Below, piece after piece: positions 60,857 to 64,000 of a stretch of DNA of 64,000 bases; the first letter of the stretch is position 1; each line of letters starts with the position of its first letter. Location: the NCBI RefSeq assembly GCF_020905415.1, contig NZ_JAJJMP010000001.1, forward strand, positions 1,871,501 to 1,935,500, read 5' to 3'. Source of the DNA: Myroides oncorhynchi. GTDB lineage: Bacteria > Bacteroidota > Bacteroidia > Flavobacteriales > Flavobacteriaceae. Below the pieces are notes generated by a model that saw only the letters and a list, made by a program, of their open reading frames with translations, did no database searches and was not told the origin of the DNA. Both the position numbers and the translations under genes were made by a program.

Positions 60857-63010
60857 CTACTTGTTTTTCTTAGGTTCAACTAATTTCATCTCATCAATTA
60901 GATGTTTTGCATCCGCAAACTTGTCAATGATGAATAAAATGTATCTAGCATCGACCATAATGTTACGACAAATAGAAGGGTCATAATAAATATCACTCAT
61001 CGTTCCTTCCCAAACTCTGTCAAAATTTAGACCGATTAAATTACCATGTGCATCTAAAACAGGGCTACCTGAGTTACCTCCTGTAGTGTGGTTAGTCGCA
61101 ATGAAGTTTATAGGTAATTTACCATTGTCTGCATACTGACCATAGTCTTTATTATTATACAGTTCTACTAGCTTAGCAGGTACGTCAAATTCGTAGTCAT
61201 TAGGTACGTATTTTTCCATTATACCTTCTAAGTGAGTCACTGGTTCATAGTACGTTGCATCCTTAGGGAAGTAACCATCTACTTTACCATAAGTAACGCG
61301 TAATGTACTGTTAGCATCAGGGAAGATTCTAGCGTCTGGATAAAGCTCTAATTGGGCTTTCATAAACGTGCGTTGAAGTGCAGCTATCTCTCTGTCTAAT
61401 TCTTCATATTTAGGTAATACATTAGACATATAATTTTCGATAAGTGCCTTAGCGAATACATATCCTTTATCACTATTGATATTCTTGATTACTTGATCAG
61501 CATTTCCTTCTAATAGTTGTTTGAATCCTTCATAAGAAGTCAATTTACTATTCGCATAGATATCTTTAGTAATAGCAGAGATATTCGCATCTTTTAATTC
61601 TTTTGGTAAGAACTGTTTTGGAGCATCTTTAGCATACATAGATACGATAGATTCAAATACTTTTTCATCTACAGCTTTGCTATAGTTTTTGTAGAACTTG
61701 TCTTGTCCTTTAATAAGGTTAGCACGTCTAGATTCAAAAGACTTCTCATTAGAAGCATAACTTTCTAAAGCGTACACTTTATATGCAGCAGCTAATAACT
61801 CAGTATTGCGTTGTACTACCTCTGTGAAGTAATCTCTACTTACAGCATAAGGAGTAATGTCTTTATACAGTTTTTCGAACTTAGGTAAGATTTCAGCATA
61901 TGCTTTTGTGTTTTTACCTTTCTTAGCTCTTTCGATAAATCCTTTCTCGAAGTCTTGTTTTGCTTGTACTGCATTTGTTTTCTTTAAACCAAGACTTTCA
62001 CCGATCCATTTTTTCCAATAGTTAGCAGTGCTTGCATATTTAGAAGCATATTGGATTTTGATATTTTGATCAGCACGCATAAACTCGTCAGTAATCTTAA
62101 GCGCTTTATCACGGATACCTATTCTTACAGGGTTTAAATCATTTACGATTTGTTCCACAGCATAAGATGGTAAGTATTCTTGTGTTCTACCTGGGTAACC
62201 GAATACCATTGTAAAGTCTCCTTCTTCTACACCACTAAGTGAAATAGGGAAGAAATGTTTAGGACGGTAAGGTACATTATCTTTAGAATAAGTAGCAGGT
62301 TTGTTATCCTTATCAGCATAGATTCTGAATAAAGAGAAATCTCCTGTATGACGTGGCCATACCCAGTTATCTGTATCAGAACCAAATTTTCCGATAGATG
62401 ATGGTGGAGCACCTACTAAACGTACATCTTTAAAAGTCTCTGTAACGAAGATGATATATTGATTTCCTTCATAGAATGACTTGATTTTGTTATCTTGCCA
62501 TTTCTCTTTTGGAAAAGAAGCTACAGTTTTAGCTATATTTTCAGATATTTTAGCTTGTTTTTGGATTTCAGTATCCTTGTCTTTAATCCCTGCCATTACT
62601 TCCTTAGTCACATCCTCGATACGAACGATAAAAGTAACTTCTAAGTTTTCGTTTGGTAACTCCTGAGCCATAGACTTTGCCCAGAATCCATTCGCTAAGT
62701 AATCATTCTCAACAGATGAGTGAGACTGGATCTGTCCATATCCACAGTGGTGATTAGTCAATAGAAGACCTTGAGGAGAAATAACTTCAGAAGAACATCC
62801 ACCATTAAAGTGTGGCGCAGCATCTTTCATACTTGATTTGTTCACATCGTAGATATCACTCACAGACATCTTCATACCAAGGCTTTTCATCTCTGTTTCA
62901 TTCATCCCCTTTAATAGAGATGGAATCCACATACCCCCTTGTTGTGCATAGATAGGCAGAGCTATCAGTATTACAAGAGCCTTAAATAGATTTGTAATCT
63001 TTTTATTCAT
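60857..63010 (-). CDS. S46 family dipeptidyl-peptidase, DPP11 type
   Basis: 717 residues from MNKKITNLFKAL; an upstream ATG at 63043 adds 11 residues before the signal peptide and is rejected. The signal peptide ends near YAQ. Chymotrypsin-like motifs: LLLTNHHCGYG (His88 probable), WPRHTGDFSLFRIY with the catalytic Asp, and GGNSGSPVLD with Ser647. Eighteen residues after the Ser is Arg665 in GLNFDRVWEG; in Porphyromonas gingivalis DPP11 the equivalent Arg673 gives Asp/Glu specificity, whereas DPP7 has Gly. It should release dipeptides with acidic P1 residues in the periplasm. Confidence 0.92.
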   Translation of the reverse strand: MNKKITNLFKALVILIALPIYAQQGGMWIPSLLKGMNETEMKSLGMKMSVSDIYDVNKSSMKDAAPHFNGGCSSEVISPQGLLLTNHHCGYGQIQSHSSVENDYLANGFWAKSMAQELPNENLEVTFIVRIEDVTKEVMAGIKDKDTEIQKQAKISENIAKTVASFPKEKWQDNKIKSFYEGNQYIIFVTETFKDVRLVGAPPSSIGKFGSDTDNWVWPRHTGDFSLFRIYADKDNKPATYSKDNVPYRPKHFFPISLSGVEEGDFTMVFGYPGRTQEYLPSYAVEQIVNDLNPVRIGIRDKALKITDEFMRADQNIKIQYASKYASTANYWKKWIGESLGLKKTNAVQAKQDFEKGFIERAKKGKNTKAYAEILPKFEKLYKDITPYAVSRDYFTEVVQRNTELLAAAYKVYALESYASNEKSFESRRANLIKGQDKFYKNYSKAVDEKVFESIVSMYAKDAPKQFLPKELKDANISAITKDIYANSKLTSYEGFKQLLEGNADQVIKNINSDKGYVFAKALIENYMSNVLPKYEELDREIAALQRTFMKAQLELYPDARIFPDANSTLRVTYGKVDGYFPKDATYYEPVTHLEGIMEKYVPNDYEFDVPAKLVELYNNKDYGQYADNGKLPINFIATNHTTGGNSGSPVLDAHGNLIGLNFDRVWEGTMSDIYYDPSICRNIMVDARYILFIIDKFADAKHLIDEMKLVEPKKNK

Positions 63011-63043
63011 AAAAGTGTTAGTTAGAATTGAATTCGTTGGCAA

Positions 63044-63435
63044 GATACAATTTTACAAGTGAACCCTAAAATCCAAATTGTTAACTTCTATAACTCAACT
63101 GTGAGGTTGGTTTATCAGTATTTTGTGTTATGTGATTGTATATTGGTAGGCAAGTGATCGGTAGGTGGTTGGCTTTATTATAGTATTTTTCAGCCGAGCA
63201 TATGCCTATCACCTAATGCCCCCTATTTCAGGACAAAAAACACCACTTATAACGAAGTGTTCGTTGAGATAACTATTTGGTAGTGGTTTATCATTAGGTA
63301 ATTAATGATAGAGGTGCTTTAGGTCGCCTATTAAAAAGGATTATACAGAATAGGGAATGGAAAAATTAGCTTAATGATGCTTAATACATAAATGATTTTG
63401 TACATTGTGGATTGATAACTATAAAGATAGATTAG
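63044..63435. other. intergenic region with no recognised feature
   Basis: 392 bp between the divergent DPP11 and aldo/keto reductase genes. Only a short hairpin around AACACCACTTATAACGAAGTG (about 63230-63250) was noted; no consensus promoter. Confidence 0.4.
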
Positions 63436-64000
63436 ATGAATACCTATATATTAAGTAATGGTGTGAAGATACCTCAGTTGGGATTTGGGACGTGGAAGGC
63501 GGCAGAGGGAGAGCAAGCTGAGAATGCAGTACTATGTGCTATATCAGAAGGCTATAGACATATAGATACAGCTTCGTTTTATAAGAATGAGGTTAGTATC
63601 GGTAGGGCTATCGCTAAGTCAGGTGTGCCTAGAGAAGAGTTATTTATAACGACTAAGCTGTGGAATGCGGATAGGGGATATGAGCAGACGCTAAAGGCAT
63701 TTGATCTATCGTTAGCTAATCTGGGAGTAGCGTATTTAGATTTATATCTGATACACTGGCCTGCTAGTGCTCATCAGTTTGCTAATTGGAAGGAGATAAA
63801 TGCAGATACTTGGCGTGCATTAGAGCATTTATATAAGGAGGGAAAGGTGAAGGCTATCGGTGTGAGTAACTTCTATGTACATCACTTAGAGGCGCTTTTT
63901 GAAACTGCAGTGATTAAGCCGATGGTTAATCAGATTGAGTTTCACCCTGGGTTTATGCAGGAGCAAGTAGTAAGGTTCTGTCAGGAGCGATCTATACTGA
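63436..64000 (+). CDS. aldo/keto reductase (3' end outside window)
   Basis: 188 codons are present; the frame is open to the window end. The family pattern is clear: NGVKIPQLGFGTWKA, GYRHIDTASFYKNE with the catalytic Asp/Tyr pair, LFITTKLWN with the Lys, LDLYLIHWP with the His, and KAIGVSNF. Members reduce aldehydes and ketones with NADPH in the cytoplasm. The substrate is unknown. No close downstream neighbour is visible. Confidence 0.92.
   Translation, partial: MNTYILSNGVKIPQLGFGTWKAAEGEQAENAVLCAISEGYRHIDTASFYKNEVSIGRAIAKSGVPREELFITTKLWNADRGYEQTLKAFDLSLANLGVAYLDLYLIHWPASAHQFANWKEINADTWRALEHLYKEGKVKAIGVSNFYVHHLEALFETAVIKPMVNQIEFHPGFMQEQVVRFCQERSIL

Overview
The window is AT-rich chromosomal DNA from a member of the Flavobacteriaceae. 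Gene content and order resemble Myroides or a close relative, but that genus is an inference. Supporting signs are a type IX secretion type B sorting domain beside a PorP/SprF protein, the gene run pdxJ / CBS / nadK / DUF6089 / uppS / bamA / ompH / ompH / murI, a TPR-type histidine kinase, a fused folK-deoxynucleoside kinase, a DPP11-type S46 peptidase, and Bacteroidota promoters of the form TAnnTTTG.

Layout. 1-4146: end of a T9SS cargo or gliding protein, PorP/SprF, gamma carbonic anhydrase, then pdxJ and an alpha/beta hydrolase on the minus strand. 4220-12836: CBS protein and nadK, then an envelope-biogenesis run (DUF6089, uppS, bamA, two OmpH/Skp chaperones) and murI. 13577-20275: FadL-like porin, SGNH lipoprotein, holin-like membrane protein, then tig-clpP-clpX behind a palindromic promoter. 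20313-25664: small lipoproteins, a TPR histidine kinase/response regulator pair with a repeat-bearing lipoprotein directly upstream, an unknown membrane protein and an AraC regulator. 25795-29790: a divergent TolC/EmrA/EmrB-like tripartite efflux operon.

29857-42942 is the accessory part. It is a tRNA-Leu(TAA) integration hot spot with four identical tRNA-Leu copies, one decayed tRNA-Leu 3' end and a tRNA-Gly. An island of about 9.5 kb (29894-39415) carries a RES-domain protein, a protein with a D...DxK nuclease-like motif, a two-gene cassette resembling the GAPS4a/GAPS4b anti-phage system, a small membrane protein, DUF6922 and XRE proteins, a 53-residue ORF and a large serine recombinase. 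The recombinase reading frame runs into the antisense of the tRNA. Joining the two island ends at the shared GTACTC keeps the frame open for 22 further codons, to a stop followed directly by a strong hairpin at the far left end. The attachment site therefore appears to lie inside the integrase gene, and integration swaps the integrase C-terminus.

42942-64000 returns to core genes: mutS, a FUSC-like membrane protein, TrmH-type methyltransferase, two DUF3806 paralogues, a WGR-like/beta-propeller protein, YceI, DUF1543, folK-dNK fusion, sppA, AsmA-like protein, DUF2797, GH3-like protein, DPP11 and the start of an aldo/keto reductase. No rRNA, complete insertion sequence or CRISPR array was seen. 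Family names come from motif recognition and memory; no database search was run.
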